DNA of 64,000 nt from Pseudorhizobium endolithicum. GTDB lineage: Bacteria > Pseudomonadota > Alphaproteobacteria > Rhizobiales > Rhizobiaceae. Below are positions 1-9,116 of the stretch, in pieces; within the stretch, counting starts at the first letter, position 1; each line of letters opens with the position of its first letter. The stretch is from assembly GCF_902153245.2 (NCBI RefSeq), contig NZ_CABFWF030000013.1, positions 78,836-142,835 on the forward strand. The letters run 5' to 3'. A model generated the notes under the pieces. The model saw only the letters and a list, made by a program, of their open reading frames with translations, was not told where the DNA came from and did no database searches. The position numbers and the translations under genes were made by a program.

Positions 1-1440
1 TGCTGCTTATGCACGGCATCTTCTGCACAATTAAGGATGACTTCGGCACCTACGGACAGACCTCATCTATCGGTAGCTCCAACGAGGCAGTCGATACCCG
101 TCGGCGCAGCCTACCTGCTCAAACAATCCGTTGAAGTCAGCGGCTTTAGTTATTCGTAGGATCTGGTGATGAGGAAGCGCTTGATCCGGATCTTTCGCTG
201 CGGGAGCCGAATATTTCGGAAGGAGTTGTGCCATAGGAAGTCGTTCTGCCTGTCAATTGACCGACGCGACAGAAACAAAGAAAGCCGGGTGGGTTAGGGT
301 TCTGACGGGTCTCCTCAAATTGTTTGTCCCCCCTGTGGCGGAAATCTGTGGCAAACGGAAGCCTAAGGATCAGTAGCGGCTTCTTGGCGGACGCATCAAG
401 CGCATCGTTTTGAGGTTGGAAACGTGACCAGCCACTTCCAAAAGGCGGCAGCATTTGCTTCAGGGCCGCTAATTTCCGGGAGAAGGCACCTGATCGTGCA
501 CGGCACCAAGTCCAGCTAGAACTGGATTGTTGATCACCTCACTCCCGTGGTTCTGCGTTGCCATGCAATCGTATCCAAAAGGGGACACGGGTTCGATGAG
601 GTAAGGAGCATACGAACCCGTGTCCCAATCCACCGGTTGGGTGCACGATCACGATAGAACAGCGAACCAGACCCGCAGATTCGGCCAAAAGCAGTAAGCG
701 GATCAGCCTTAGGGACTATCCGGACCTGGTGCGCTCGTAGCTCCGAAATAAAGAGGGATGGATCCCCCGGCAGGCTATAATATTTGCGCGTAAGTGCATC
801 GTTCTCGTGCGGGTCATCCTTTGCCTGCGAAACCATTGATGTTCGGATGACATCTGCTGACAAGGTCCCATCGAACTGCAGCTTTCAGTTCCCTGACGTT
901 ATTCTCAGGCATCGATCCGCGCAGAACGTTTCCTACTGCAGGTTTTCAGGTACGCCTCCGCGCGTGCGTGGGGCGCATGTCGTCTCGATCAAGAGGCTGC
1001 ACCAGACACGAACGACGCGGATATTGGTTCCTCCCCCTTGCTCAACGACATCTAGCGCAACAGCGAGGTATGTGGACCACTGCGAAGACGCGGCCCGGCG
1101 ACGTTATGAGAAGCGCCTATTGTCTCAGCTCGAGCAGGATAGAAGATCAGGATGGTAAGGATCGTCAGAAAGGACGACTTCTTGCACATACGGGCTAGAC
1201 TCGATCAGTCGGTCTACTTCTTTCGCGCAACTGGCGGCATCCCATCTAATTTAATAGCCTCTTGGTCGTCTGCTCGGCGACGAAGGCTTTGCCGCTACCT
1301 AAGAAGCAACCACCGCCTAAGGAGCTATCAGGGGCGAGAGCGGGGCGCAGTGAAAGGCTGAGTCGCTGCCAACAGTGTCGTTCATGACCACTGGTGTGTT
1401 GATCAGATTTTCGAATTCGAAGTCCAAGAGGAAGCGAAAG
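1..1440. other. Gene-poor left edge
   Basis: No coding sequence here can be supported: the open frames are short, overlap on both strands and show no recognisable family motifs. The stretch probably consists of decayed DNA bordering the polysaccharide island. The one clear structural element is the inverted repeat at 582-626. Confidence 0.4.
582..626. repeat. Perfect 14-bp inverted repeat
   Basis: The arm gggacacgggttcg (582-595) is repeated exactly in reverse complement as cgaacccgtgtccc (613-626), with a 17-nt loop. No T-run follows either arm, so it does not look like an ordinary intrinsic terminator. It could be an operator, a transposon end or a structured RNA. It lies in a region with no supported gene. 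Confidence 0.6.
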
Positions 1441-1665
1441 ATGTCGAAAGTTGATACGCATGGGCGCCTGCTCCTGCCCATGCCGAATAGAACGCCGCAA
1501 GAGGGTTGGGGCTACGTCACATCAGAGACGGGTGATCCTGAAGCGATCTTTGCAACTCAGGTTGATGCGCGCGCTTGGGCAGGTCTCCTAAATGATCCCG
1601 GTTCGAAGATCATTCGAGTGATCATCAGAGGAGACTACATCCAGGAAGTTCAGCCGCCGGATTGA
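1441..1665 (+). CDS. Small hypothetical protein
   Basis: A 74-residue frame starts at an ATG preceded by a plausible ribosome binding site (gaggaagcgaaag). The frame is open further upstream, but this start has the better signal. The protein is soluble, has no membrane segment, and has a compact C-terminal half rich in beta-type residues. I do not recognise a family. No neighbouring gene gives context; the sulfatase pseudogene begins about 250 bp downstream. It could be a real small rhizobial gene or chance coding in decayed DNA. Confidence 0.35.
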   Translation: MSKVDTHGRLLLPMPNRTPQEGWGYVTSETGDPEAIFATQVDARAWAGLLNDPGSKIIRVIIRGDYIQEVQPPD

Positions 1666-1911
1666 CGCTGTAGCGCCTAAACAGGCAATCGCTTCTTATC
1701 CTGCCGCTGGTGTGCGCGACCCTAACAGTGCCCGGAAGGGGGTGGACCAGTTGTTCACCTGTTTCTAGCCCTTGTACCGAATAGCCTGGACCAGCGAAGA
1801 GACGAAGGATCGGAATAGGTGCGGGGGGATCGTGCATGCCCATGACTGATTCACCGTCGCTGAAAAAACTACGAAGATGTCTACTCCAGCCAGCGGCGGC
1901 TATCCCAACAT

Positions 1912-2420
1912 GTGATCCGAATTTCTGACAGGGAGATCGGGATTTTCTATCGGAACTTGCGACGCGCTGGCTTTTTCGCGAACGGTATGTTGTTTTTGAC
2001 CGGGGATCATCGTGCACTAGAGCCCTACAGCAAGACGGAGTTCGACCGTTTCGGTGCTTCAGCTACCACACGTATACCTGCAGTAATAGCTATAGATTCG
2101 ATTGATCTTCCTTCGGTCATAGAAGGCTCACTACCAGCAACGCGATCTAAAGGTTTCCCTGGAGGCTCTCGTCAGCGAAAGCTTCTGCCGAGACCGATTT
2201 GAAGGACCGTTCCTGGGTCCAGCACCAACTCCACCTGCCTGCATGTGGGCCGCCGCGTAGGTCGGACCATCGACGACCAAAAATTCACCTTCTACACCTC
2301 TTCTCCAACAGCGCCCGTAGCCCTATCCATCGGATACCCTCCTGTTCGATCTCCGTAGCCATTGGGATGAGGCTTCGCACGAACTTTAAGTGAGCTTGAT
2401 CATCACCGCGTCCAGACGAC
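1912..2420 (+). pseudogene. Sulfatase / LTA-synthase-like C-terminal remnant
   Basis: The reading GFFANGMLFLTGDHRALEP followed by FDRFGASATTRIPAV matches the end of the alkaline-phosphatase-superfamily catalytic domain in sulfatase and LTA-synthase-like membrane enzymes; TGDHR carries metal-binding Asp and His. The frame then breaks, and the continuing homology (CRDRFEGPFLGP, then PPACMW) lies in another frame. The N-terminal membrane domain and most of the catalytic domain are missing. The remnant points the same way as the glycosyltransferase at 2442, so a polymer- or lipid-modifying gene may once have headed this cluster. Family assignment is from motif memory; exact borders are uncertain. 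Confidence 0.55.
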
Positions 2421-2441
2421 AATGTCGGCCTCAACAGCTGT

Positions 2442-3707
2442 ATGGAACATCCGATGAGGGTCATCTTCGTCAACCGCTACTTTTACCCAGATCAATCTGC
2501 GACGAGCAGGATGATCACATCCGTTGCATTCGCTCTTGTGGAGCGGGGCTATGATGTTCAGATCGTATGCAGTCGCGAGCTACACAATGACGCGAGTGAC
2601 TGTCTTTCTGCCAGAGATACTATCTGTGGCGCGATGGTCTGGCGATTAGGGGCAACACGCTTTGGCAGGCACAATTTGCTAGGCCGAAGCATTGACTACT
2701 GTTCCTTCCACCTACTCGCCTTCATCTGGTTGTTTCGTCACACCCAACCATTGGACATTGTGATTGTTTGCACGGACCCACCAATGGTTTCGGTAACTGC
2801 CGCAATCCCCTTACGCATGAGGAAGGTGACTATGATCAACTGGATCATGGACCTCTTTCCCGAAACGGCGCTCGAGCTAGGCATGTTCCGTCGTTCGCAA
2901 CGTCTCGGCAAGATGGCGGTTGCTCTCCGCAATTGGTCTTTGCAGACTGCAGGCGTTACCGTGTGCCCGACGCAGCGCATGCAGGAGTATTTGCAGCAAG
3001 CGGGCCTCCGTCATCCAATGAGGGTCATGCATCATTGGGCTGACGGTGCTCAGATTCAACCGGTCGACCCGGTTGATAACGATCTGCGGGCTCGGTGGGG
3101 TCTCGGGGACAAGTTTGTGGTGGGGTACTCAGGAAACTTCGGCCGAGCGCATGACTTCTCAACAATCATCGAGGCTGCCAAGCGGCTCAAGCACAGGAGT
3201 GACATCAAATTCCTGATGATCGGTGACGGTCATCAGTTGCCTTCTGTCGTAGAGGCGGCAAGAGCATTTTCGCTCGACAACATGATCTTCAAACCGCTGC
3301 AACCCGCCGAGCACTTGGCCGAAAGCCTCAGTGTCGCTGATGCCCATCTCGTTTCTCTCCTCCCGGACCTCGAATACTGCATCGTACCGAGCAAGTTCTA
3401 TGGCATTCTTGCCGCCGGCAGGCCGACCATCTTCATCGGTGATGTAGATGGCGAGGTCCCTCGGGTTCTTGCTGAAACCGGATGCGGAAGAACGATTCCC
3501 ATTGGCGCTGCTGACGCATTGGCAGCAACCATTGTTGAGCTTCAGGAAGATCGCGAGGCTCTTGTTACGATGGGTCGCGCTGCGCGGCAACTGCTGGTGT
3601 CCAGATATTCTAGAGAGAATGCGATCGATCGATGGGCAGCGTTGATGACGCAATTGGACACACCAATCACCACCACTCCCACCCTTGCCCAAAGGTCTTA
3701 CTCATGA
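2442..3707 (+). CDS. GT4-family glycosyltransferase (WcaI-like)
   Basis: A 421-residue GT-B fold glycosyltransferase. The N-terminal acceptor domain begins with VIFVNRYFYPDQSATSRM, typical of the WcaI-like branch of colanic-acid glycosyltransferases. The C-terminal GT4 donor-binding domain runs from about residue 225 (VVGYSGNFGRAHDF), and YGILAAGRPTIFIG is the usual nucleotide-sugar region. It is expected to act at the inner face of the cytoplasmic membrane, adding one sugar to the undecaprenyl-linked repeat unit. The ATG at 2442 has no strong ribosome binding site; the second in-frame ATG at 2454 (MRVIFV) is an equally good start. It overlaps the next glycosyltransferase gene by ATGA. Donor and linkage cannot be read from sequence. 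Confidence 0.85.
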   Translation: MEHPMRVIFVNRYFYPDQSATSRMITSVAFALVERGYDVQIVCSRELHNDASDCLSARDTICGAMVWRLGATRFGRHNLLGRSIDYCSFHLLAFIWLFRHTQPLDIVIVCTDPPMVSVTAAIPLRMRKVTMINWIMDLFPETALELGMFRRSQRLGKMAVALRNWSLQTAGVTVCPTQRMQEYLQQAGLRHPMRVMHHWADGAQIQPVDPVDNDLRARWGLGDKFVVGYSGNFGRAHDFSTIIEAAKRLKHRSDIKFLMIGDGHQLPSVVEAARAFSLDNMIFKPLQPAEHLAESLSVADAHLVSLLPDLEYCIVPSKFYGILAAGRPTIFIGDVDGEVPRVLAETGCGRTIPIGAADALAATIVELQEDREALVTMGRAARQLLVSRYSRENAIDRWAALMTQLDTPITTTPTLAQRSYS

Positions 3708-4984
3708 ACCGGAACCGGAAGGTGGTCGTGAGCCAGCTTGGTGCGCGAATGCATTATGCAGTGCCTCGCATAATGGCGTCGGAAGGAGTCCTCGCCCATT
3801 TCTATACCGACATATGTGCAACTAAGGGATTGCCACGACTGCTGCGCGCGCTCCCATCGCAAACGCTTCCTCCAGCTCTTGAGCGATTGGCCGCTCGCCG
3901 GCCCATTGGGATACCTGCCGATCTAATTTCAGACTTTCCGCTTTTCGGCATGCTTTCAGCTTTCCGGCGTTTGCGTGGAAAGGACGTTCTTGATGAGACG
4001 CGGCACGCGGTGTGGGCAGGTTCTAGCTTCTCAAAGCTGGTAGCATCTCGCGGCTTCCGCGGCGCTTCAGGCCTATACGCCTTCAGCGGAGATGCGCTGG
4101 AGCAGCTTCGGGAAGCCAAGAAACAGCGATTGTGGACAGCCGTCGAGCAGATGATTGCACCTCGCGAAGTCGTTGAAGCGCTACACAATGGAGAGGTAGA
4201 GCGCTTTCCGGAATGGGCGGCGCAGTCGGAGAATCCTTTCGCTCAGGCCTTCATAGACCGGGAGAAGGCCGAGTGGGAGTTGGCTGACATCATCGTCTGT
4301 CCTTCCGAATTCGTGCGCAACCACGTCATGGCCTGCGGTGGGCCAGTAGACCGTTGCGTCGTCGTCCCCTACGGCGTCAACCAAGGCCATATTTATGATC
4401 GGTCGATCCGCGCGCCTGGACCATTAAGGGTATTGACGGTTGGCGAGGTAGGCCTTCGCAAAGGCTCTCCTTACGTGGTGAAGGCTGCTGAATTGGCCGG
4501 AGAGCTCGCGGTGTTCAGGATGGTGGGAGGCACAAAGGTGCCGCGGAGCGTGCAGGAGGAAATTGCGCAATGGGTTGAACTGAGAGGGGTCGTTCCTCGC
4601 TCCCAGATAACAGAAGAGTTCAGACGGGCAGATGTATTCCTGCTTCCTTCCATCTGCGAAGGATCCGCCACGGCCGTTTACGAAGCCCTCGCTGCCGGAC
4701 TACCGGTGATCACGACTGAAAACACGGGGAGCGTGGTTCGGGATGGTGTTGACGGCTTTATCGTGCCTCCCCGGCAGCCAGATTCCATCGTGACCGGGCT
4801 GTTGCGACTTGCCGAGGACGACGGTCTGAGGCAGTGGATGTCGCACAATGCGGCAGAGCGCGCGAAAGAATACACGGTAGAGGCCTACGGTGACCGCCTC
4901 ATCGCCGCTCTTGGCCTGTCCGGCGGCGCAACCACAGCCTTGCAAGTCGACGGAAAGCCCATTGGTGGATATGCTTTGGCCTAA
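3704..4984 (+). CDS. GT4-family glycosyltransferase
   Basis: A 426-residue GT-B glycosyltransferase. The start at 3704 forms an ATGA overlap with the preceding gene, implying translational coupling; the frame is open for 24 further codons upstream but those lie inside the neighbour. The donor-binding domain is clear from about residue 240: LTVGEVGLRKGSPYVVKAAE, then the EX7E-type segment EGSATAVYE with its glutamates. The N-terminal half is less conserved and probably recognises the lipid-linked acceptor. Together with the 2442 gene it probably adds consecutive sugars of one repeat unit. Specificity is unknown. Confidence 0.85.
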   Translation: MNRNRKVVVSQLGARMHYAVPRIMASEGVLAHFYTDICATKGLPRLLRALPSQTLPPALERLAARRPIGIPADLISDFPLFGMLSAFRRLRGKDVLDETRHAVWAGSSFSKLVASRGFRGASGLYAFSGDALEQLREAKKQRLWTAVEQMIAPREVVEALHNGEVERFPEWAAQSENPFAQAFIDREKAEWELADIIVCPSEFVRNHVMACGGPVDRCVVVPYGVNQGHIYDRSIRAPGPLRVLTVGEVGLRKGSPYVVKAAELAGELAVFRMVGGTKVPRSVQEEIAQWVELRGVVPRSQITEEFRRADVFLLPSICEGSATAVYEALAAGLPVITTENTGSVVRDGVDGFIVPPRQPDSIVTGLLRLAEDDGLRQWMSHNAAERAKEYTVEAYGDRLIAALGLSGGATTALQVDGKPIGGYALA

Positions 4985-5099
4985 CCTCCTTCTCGCGTTA
5001 CGATTACTGTTAGGTCCCGTCCCGCGGATAGCAATTATGCCGATACGGTGAGACTTCCTGTCTCAACAGCTTGGCGATGATCCCGGCCTTGGCACGATC

Positions 5100-5714
5100 T
5101 CAGTCGGCGTCATTGAGAGCATACACTGCTGCTGATTGAGGGCTGCGCGAGCCGACGGCCTTGGCAGGGTTGCCGACATACACAGTCCACGGCAAGAGTG
5201 GCTTTGCGGTGACGCCTCTTGCTCCCAAGACAGCGCCCTCTCCAACCACCACGCCTGGGCCCACAAAAGCCTCAGCCGCAATCCAAGCGTTTGCCTCGAT
5301 TACTATCGGGCGGGTGGTGAGCGGGAAGCCGCTGTCTTGGATGTCGTGCGAGCCAGTACACAGGTGGGCGCGTTGAGAGACGGAGGCAAATTCGCAGATC
5401 GTGATCCTGTCCACATTGTAGCAGATCGTGGCCGGACCCAAAGAGGCATATCGCTCCATTGACAAATGCCCAGGCCACCACACGATTGCTTTGGAATGAA
5501 CCATGGCCGTCGCGTGGATCTCTGCACCGAAAGAACGAAGCAGCATGTTGCGCCAGCGCCGAAAATGTGGCGGGGTCCAAGACGCGAAGAACTTCCACAC
5601 GCACATCCAAGACAGACGCATGAGCCTTGAGCGCAAAGTCATTGTCGGTCCGCCAAACCGCGGCAGCGGCTTAGCGGCACATCTCGACGTAGGATCATCG
5701 TATCTCGAACGCAC
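5100..5714 (-). CDS. WcaF-type acyl (acetyl) transferase, left-handed beta helix
   Basis: A 204-residue protein like the colanic-acid acetyltransferase WcaF. After an N-terminal helix (WMCVWKFFASWTPP), hexapeptide-type repeats begin near residue 65, and the pattern from ITICEFASVSQRAHLCTGSHD through IEANAWIAAEAFVGPGVVVGEGAVLGARGV is the LbH acetyl-CoA-dependent transferase signature; the His in TGSHD is the expected catalytic residue. The GTG start at 5714 has a good ribosome binding site (gaggtgatcc). It probably O-acetylates a sugar of the polymer. It lies downstream of the polymerase gene on the same strand with a 22-nt gap, suggesting one operon running from 8823 to 5100. Confidence 0.85.
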   Translation of the reverse strand: MRSRYDDPTSRCAAKPLPRFGGPTMTLRSRLMRLSWMCVWKFFASWTPPHFRRWRNMLLRSFGAEIHATAMVHSKAIVWWPGHLSMERYASLGPATICYNVDRITICEFASVSQRAHLCTGSHDIQDSGFPLTTRPIVIEANAWIAAEAFVGPGVVVGEGAVLGARGVTAKPLLPWTVYVGNPAKAVGSRSPQSAAVYALNDAD

Positions 5715-5736
5715 GGATCACCTCAGCTATTCAATT

Positions 5737-6990
5737 CTAGACTGGACGTAATGATGAGGCCGGCCGCCGGCGCGGCACGATGGCGCCGGTAAGAACCGGT
5801 GCGGCAAAAATCAACATATGCACCCAGACCATTAGGACCCAATCCGTCTGATGGGAGATTGCGTGCATGGCCGGAACGATTGAAAGTGAATAGACGAACT
5901 GAGCTGCGAATTCGCCGCGATTGGCTGTGATCCAAACTCCTCGCATCACATAGGCGAGGAGAAAGAACTTAAAGGCGCCAAAGTACCAGAAGGACTGAAA
6001 GGCATCAGCCATACCTGTCTCAGTTGTCCCCAAGACGGGGCTATAGTCGCGTGAGCCTGGTGGCTCATCTAACATCATTGACTGCTTGAAGTCGGCTCCG
6101 ACGACTTGCGCCGGCACATAGCTGAAGATCAAGCTATTCCAATGAAACTTGCCATAGTCGAACTGCATCGTGTCTGTTGTGTGTTCGATGCGCCTGATGG
6201 CATTGCGCATCTCCTCTCCGCCCTGCTGCATAACCTCTTGGAAGTTTCCGATTACGTCGATCCTACGAACATCGTCCCAAATAGGTGCGTTATTGGCTTG
6301 AGTGATGGTGCGGTAGTCGCCCATGCTGTTCATCAAGAGCGTCCCAAGCAGGAGGCCGGCCACAGCCAGAACACGGGGGGCCGCGACCCCTCTGTAAAAC
6401 CAAAGCGCGAGAGCGAAGATGATGAGCAGTTCTACTGCCTCGGCTCGCTTGCCCGTTACAATGATCCGATCGAGATAGAATATCAGGCCGAAGGCGAGAA
6501 TCGACGCGCTCAGCCAGGATGGACGCCTCGCCGTGCAGAGCGCGGCAATCACCATGCCGTAGCTGAGCAGCCTAGAGAAGAAAATGTAGATGACCGGGAC
6601 ACCGCTCATTTGAACGCCGATCACCAGATCACCAGGTAATCGACTGAGCTTCAGGTAGAAATACGCCCCAGCGGCGGACAAGAGCGCAGCAGCGATGAGA
6701 AGCCTACTTTCGTCAAAGTCTATACGGAACACGAAAAATGGCGTCTTGCGGCGGCTCCAACCGTACCAAGACATAAACAGACACATTAACGTGAAGGTCG
6801 CTGTGCGGGCGAAGGCATGATCCGGAAGAAAGTCGTCCATCGCAACGCCCGGCAATTGCGGCAGGATAAATCCAAACGTGATAGCTCCTACCAGAAAGGG
6901 AAATTCATAGATGCGCCCTCGGGCCAACATGCCCGATCCAAGCAAAGCAACTGTAACAGCAAATACGCAGGCGACGAGGAAGACGTTCAC
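5737..6990 (-). CDS. Wzy-like polysaccharide polymerase (multi-spanning membrane protein)
   Basis: A 417-residue hydrophobic protein with about ten membrane segments, a large hydrophilic loop around residues 210-300 and short C-terminal spans. This is the layout of Wzy O-antigen/EPS polymerases, which join lipid-linked repeats in the periplasm. Sequence conservation in this group is low, so the call rests on topology and context (WecA-type transferase, WcaF-type acetyltransferase and flippase in the same island). The GTG start at 6990 follows a strong ribosome binding site (gggaggcgagcc) and overlaps the upstream YdcF gene by 4 nt. No signature residue proves polymerase activity. Confidence 0.7.
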   Translation of the reverse strand: MNVFLVACVFAVTVALLGSGMLARGRIYEFPFLVGAITFGFILPQLPGVAMDDFLPDHAFARTATFTLMCLFMSWYGWSRRKTPFFVFRIDFDESRLLIAAALLSAAGAYFYLKLSRLPGDLVIGVQMSGVPVIYIFFSRLLSYGMVIAALCTARRPSWLSASILAFGLIFYLDRIIVTGKRAEAVELLIIFALALWFYRGVAAPRVLAVAGLLLGTLLMNSMGDYRTITQANNAPIWDDVRRIDVIGNFQEVMQQGGEEMRNAIRRIEHTTDTMQFDYGKFHWNSLIFSYVPAQVVGADFKQSMMLDEPPGSRDYSPVLGTTETGMADAFQSFWYFGAFKFFLLAYVMRGVWITANRGEFAAQFVYSLSIVPAMHAISHQTDWVLMVWVHMLIFAAPVLTGAIVPRRRPASSLRPV

Positions 6991-7691
6991 GGCTCGCCTC
7001 CCATCGAAGACATAGCTTTCCGTTTGTCAGACAGGAGGGTGATGCTGCTACGTACCTGATAAACAAGGATCTTTAGGTATTCCTTGAACACGTAGAGCCC
7101 GTCGCTGCCACTGGCAAGATCCCACATAGAGCCGGACCTGTGGGTCGGAAGCGAAATCCAATCTATCTCAGGCATGACTGAACGAAATCGTTGCAAGGCC
7201 CGTCTGGAGTGAAACCAACTCGTCACCAATATCGCGCTACGCGCTCCCATGCGGGTTAAAAGAGGTTCCGCAAACTGCGCATTCTCCCAAGTCGAGGCAG
7301 ATCGACATTCCAGAGATATCGTTTCAGGCCGGACTCCATCATCAATCAGGCGCTGCCTGATGTAGAGGCAATCCCCTCGCCCCACGACAAGCACCGATGC
7401 TGCCAATCCTGACGTCCATAACTTGGCTGCGTGTGCAGCTCGCCGTGGGCCGTCCCCCCCGAGCACGACGATAACCTCTGCATGTTTGGGTGCGCTCCTG
7501 GTCGTAAGCAAGGCATCAGCCCACAAGAGTGCACCACCATACAGGCAAGAACCCATGGCCAGGGCACAAGACACGAAAAGAGCTAGGCCTTTAGCGCGTC
7601 TTGTCACTAATGCAGATTCGATTCTCATGACTGTGCCCCGGGCGACCAGCACCTCAAACGGAAATCGCGCGTCATGCATCAACATCGGCAC
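6987..7691 (-). CDS. YdcF/SanA/ElyC family protein (DUF218)
   Basis: A 234-residue DUF218 protein with a membrane segment near residues 35-58 (LFVSCALAMGSCLYGGALLW). The fold signature follows: AEVIVVLGGDGPRRAAHAAKLW, the SASTWENAQF segment and ILVTSWFHSRRALQRFR, with the conserved acidic and His/Arg residues of the family. DUF218 proteins are inner-membrane proteins linked to envelope polysaccharide metabolism and are common in EPS loci, but the reaction is not established. The GTG at 7691 has an AGGAG ribosome binding site and lies within the end of the WecA-type gene, so the genes are probably co-translated. ATG 7628 is an alternative start. Confidence 0.8.
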   Translation of the reverse strand: MPMLMHDARFPFEVLVARGTVMRIESALVTRRAKGLALFVSCALAMGSCLYGGALLWADALLTTRSAPKHAEVIVVLGGDGPRRAAHAAKLWTSGLAASVLVVGRGDCLYIRQRLIDDGVRPETISLECRSASTWENAQFAEPLLTRMGARSAILVTSWFHSRRALQRFRSVMPEIDWISLPTHRSGSMWDLASGSDGLYVFKEYLKILVYQVRSSITLLSDKRKAMSSMGGEP

Positions 7692-8823
7692 TGCCGCTCC
7701 TATCTAATGCACTGACGGCCGGTGGAATATTCACCACTTCGAGCCGCCTAGCTCGAAGACCTGTTCCAACGCCGGAACCCCTGAGTGGCCTCCTCAAACG
7801 ACCAGTGGCCAGGAGCACAAAGACGGTATGGACCGCCATGATCGTGAGGAGCACCAAGGTCAGCAATTCATCAGCGACACGGAAGCGGATACCTGCATAG
7901 CCGATGGCGCCGCAGAATGCGGATATGAGCAGGATTGTCCATGTCGTGGATGCTGAGCTCATCCCATGGTCAATCAGCAGATGGTGAAGGTGCCAGCGAT
8001 CTGCAGACATGGGGCTGCGGCTTGCGTGCAGCCTTCTGATGATCAAGCTCAACGTGTCGGTGATCGGTACGACCACGATGCAAAGCAGCGCAATGAATGA
8101 CACTGGGCTCGAACCCGTTGCCAAGGCGAGTATGACATAGGCAATCGCCAGTCCAAGCGCCATGCTGCCTGCGTCACCTAAAAACACGCTGGCACGAATC
8201 CGCCATGGGCTACGCATATTAAAGACGAGGAAGCCGCAGATACAGATGAGCAGCGTCTCCATAGCTTCAGCAATCGCCATTGCGTCAGTGTGTGCTGCGA
8301 CCAACAACAGCCAGACCAGCGCAACTGCCGCCGCTCCGCCTGCAAGCCCATCCACCCCATCCATCATGTTCCACGCGTTAACAAGTCCGACAATGAAAAG
8401 GGTCCCGACCAGCGAAATTAAGGGCAGGAGTCCAAACGCTGACTCGACGAAGGGTAGATCAAGTAGCAAGGGATCCACCGGGACCGAGGCAACCAGGAGA
8501 ACGGCAACTGCAAGTTGGACAAAAAACCTGAACAACGCAGGCAGTGGCCGCCGATCGTCAGCCACACCTAGAACGGCTAGCGAGGTCAATGCAATCCAGA
8601 AAGCTGGAGCGAAATTTGTGGCACGATCAGTGAGGAACGTCGTCAACGCGAAAGCCGCGACAATGGCAATGCCACCACAAAGCGGAACTTGGCCTCTGTG
8701 CTGCTTTCTGATGCCGTCAGGTCTGTCTATTAGTTCCAGTTTTGCGCTGAGACGTCGCAGAACAAGAATGATTGAAACAACCAGACTGAAGGTGGCCAAT
8801 GTGTGTATGATCAGCCATGCCAT
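7672..8823 (-). CDS. WecA/MraY-family polyprenyl-phosphate glycosyl-1-phosphate transferase
   Basis: A 383-residue polytopic membrane protein of the PNPT family, which transfers a sugar-1-phosphate from a UDP-sugar to undecaprenyl phosphate and so starts the repeat unit. Family motifs are visible in order: LIDRPDGIRKQHRGQVPLCGG near residues 33-53, VADD near 88, NAWNMMDGVDGLAGG near 150 with the catalytic Asp pair, VFLGDAGSMALG near 213, and the cytoplasmic HLHHLLIDHG motif near 278 that sets the WecA-type loop. It heads the 8823-to-5100 operon. The donor could be UDP-GlcNAc, UDP-GalNAc or another N-acetylhexosamine. Confidence 0.9.
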   Translation of the reverse strand: MAWLIIHTLATFSLVVSIILVLRRLSAKLELIDRPDGIRKQHRGQVPLCGGIAIVAAFALTTFLTDRATNFAPAFWIALTSLAVLGVADDRRPLPALFRFFVQLAVAVLLVASVPVDPLLLDLPFVESAFGLLPLISLVGTLFIVGLVNAWNMMDGVDGLAGGAAAVALVWLLLVAAHTDAMAIAEAMETLLICICGFLVFNMRSPWRIRASVFLGDAGSMALGLAIAYVILALATGSSPVSFIALLCIVVVPITDTLSLIIRRLHASRSPMSADRWHLHHLLIDHGMSSASTTWTILLISAFCGAIGYAGIRFRVADELLTLVLLTIMAVHTVFVLLATGRLRRPLRGSGVGTGLRARRLEVVNIPPAVSALDRSGSADVDA

Positions 8824-9116
8824 AGACTACCCCCAGAGACCGTGTGATTCCGCAGAAGCGTCAGTTACTCCCCAACAATCCTATGAGAAGTTCCTGCCCG
8901 AACCTATGTCTGCAAACGGAGCTCCCGCATCCTTCATAGGGAGAGGTAGCAGGTCGGATGACTACTCCTGCTAAGCCTTCTGAGCTGGGCTGCCTGGCAA
9001 CAAGGTCATGACATCTCCAAGTACACAATGCGCTCGTCGCGCCGACCAAAGCCACCAGGCGGCTATGTCCGGCGCGAAAAAGACGGTCAGCTTCGGTACT
9101 GTACTTGTGGAGACTT

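Noticed and set aside
582..626. Intrinsic transcription terminator
   Set aside because: The stem is strong but no T-run follows on either strand and no gene ends nearby.
8162..8974. 270-codon plus-strand frame opposite the WecA-type gene
   Set aside because: Ser/Thr/Ala-rich antisense shadow with no domain pattern; the minus strand encodes the membrane transferase.
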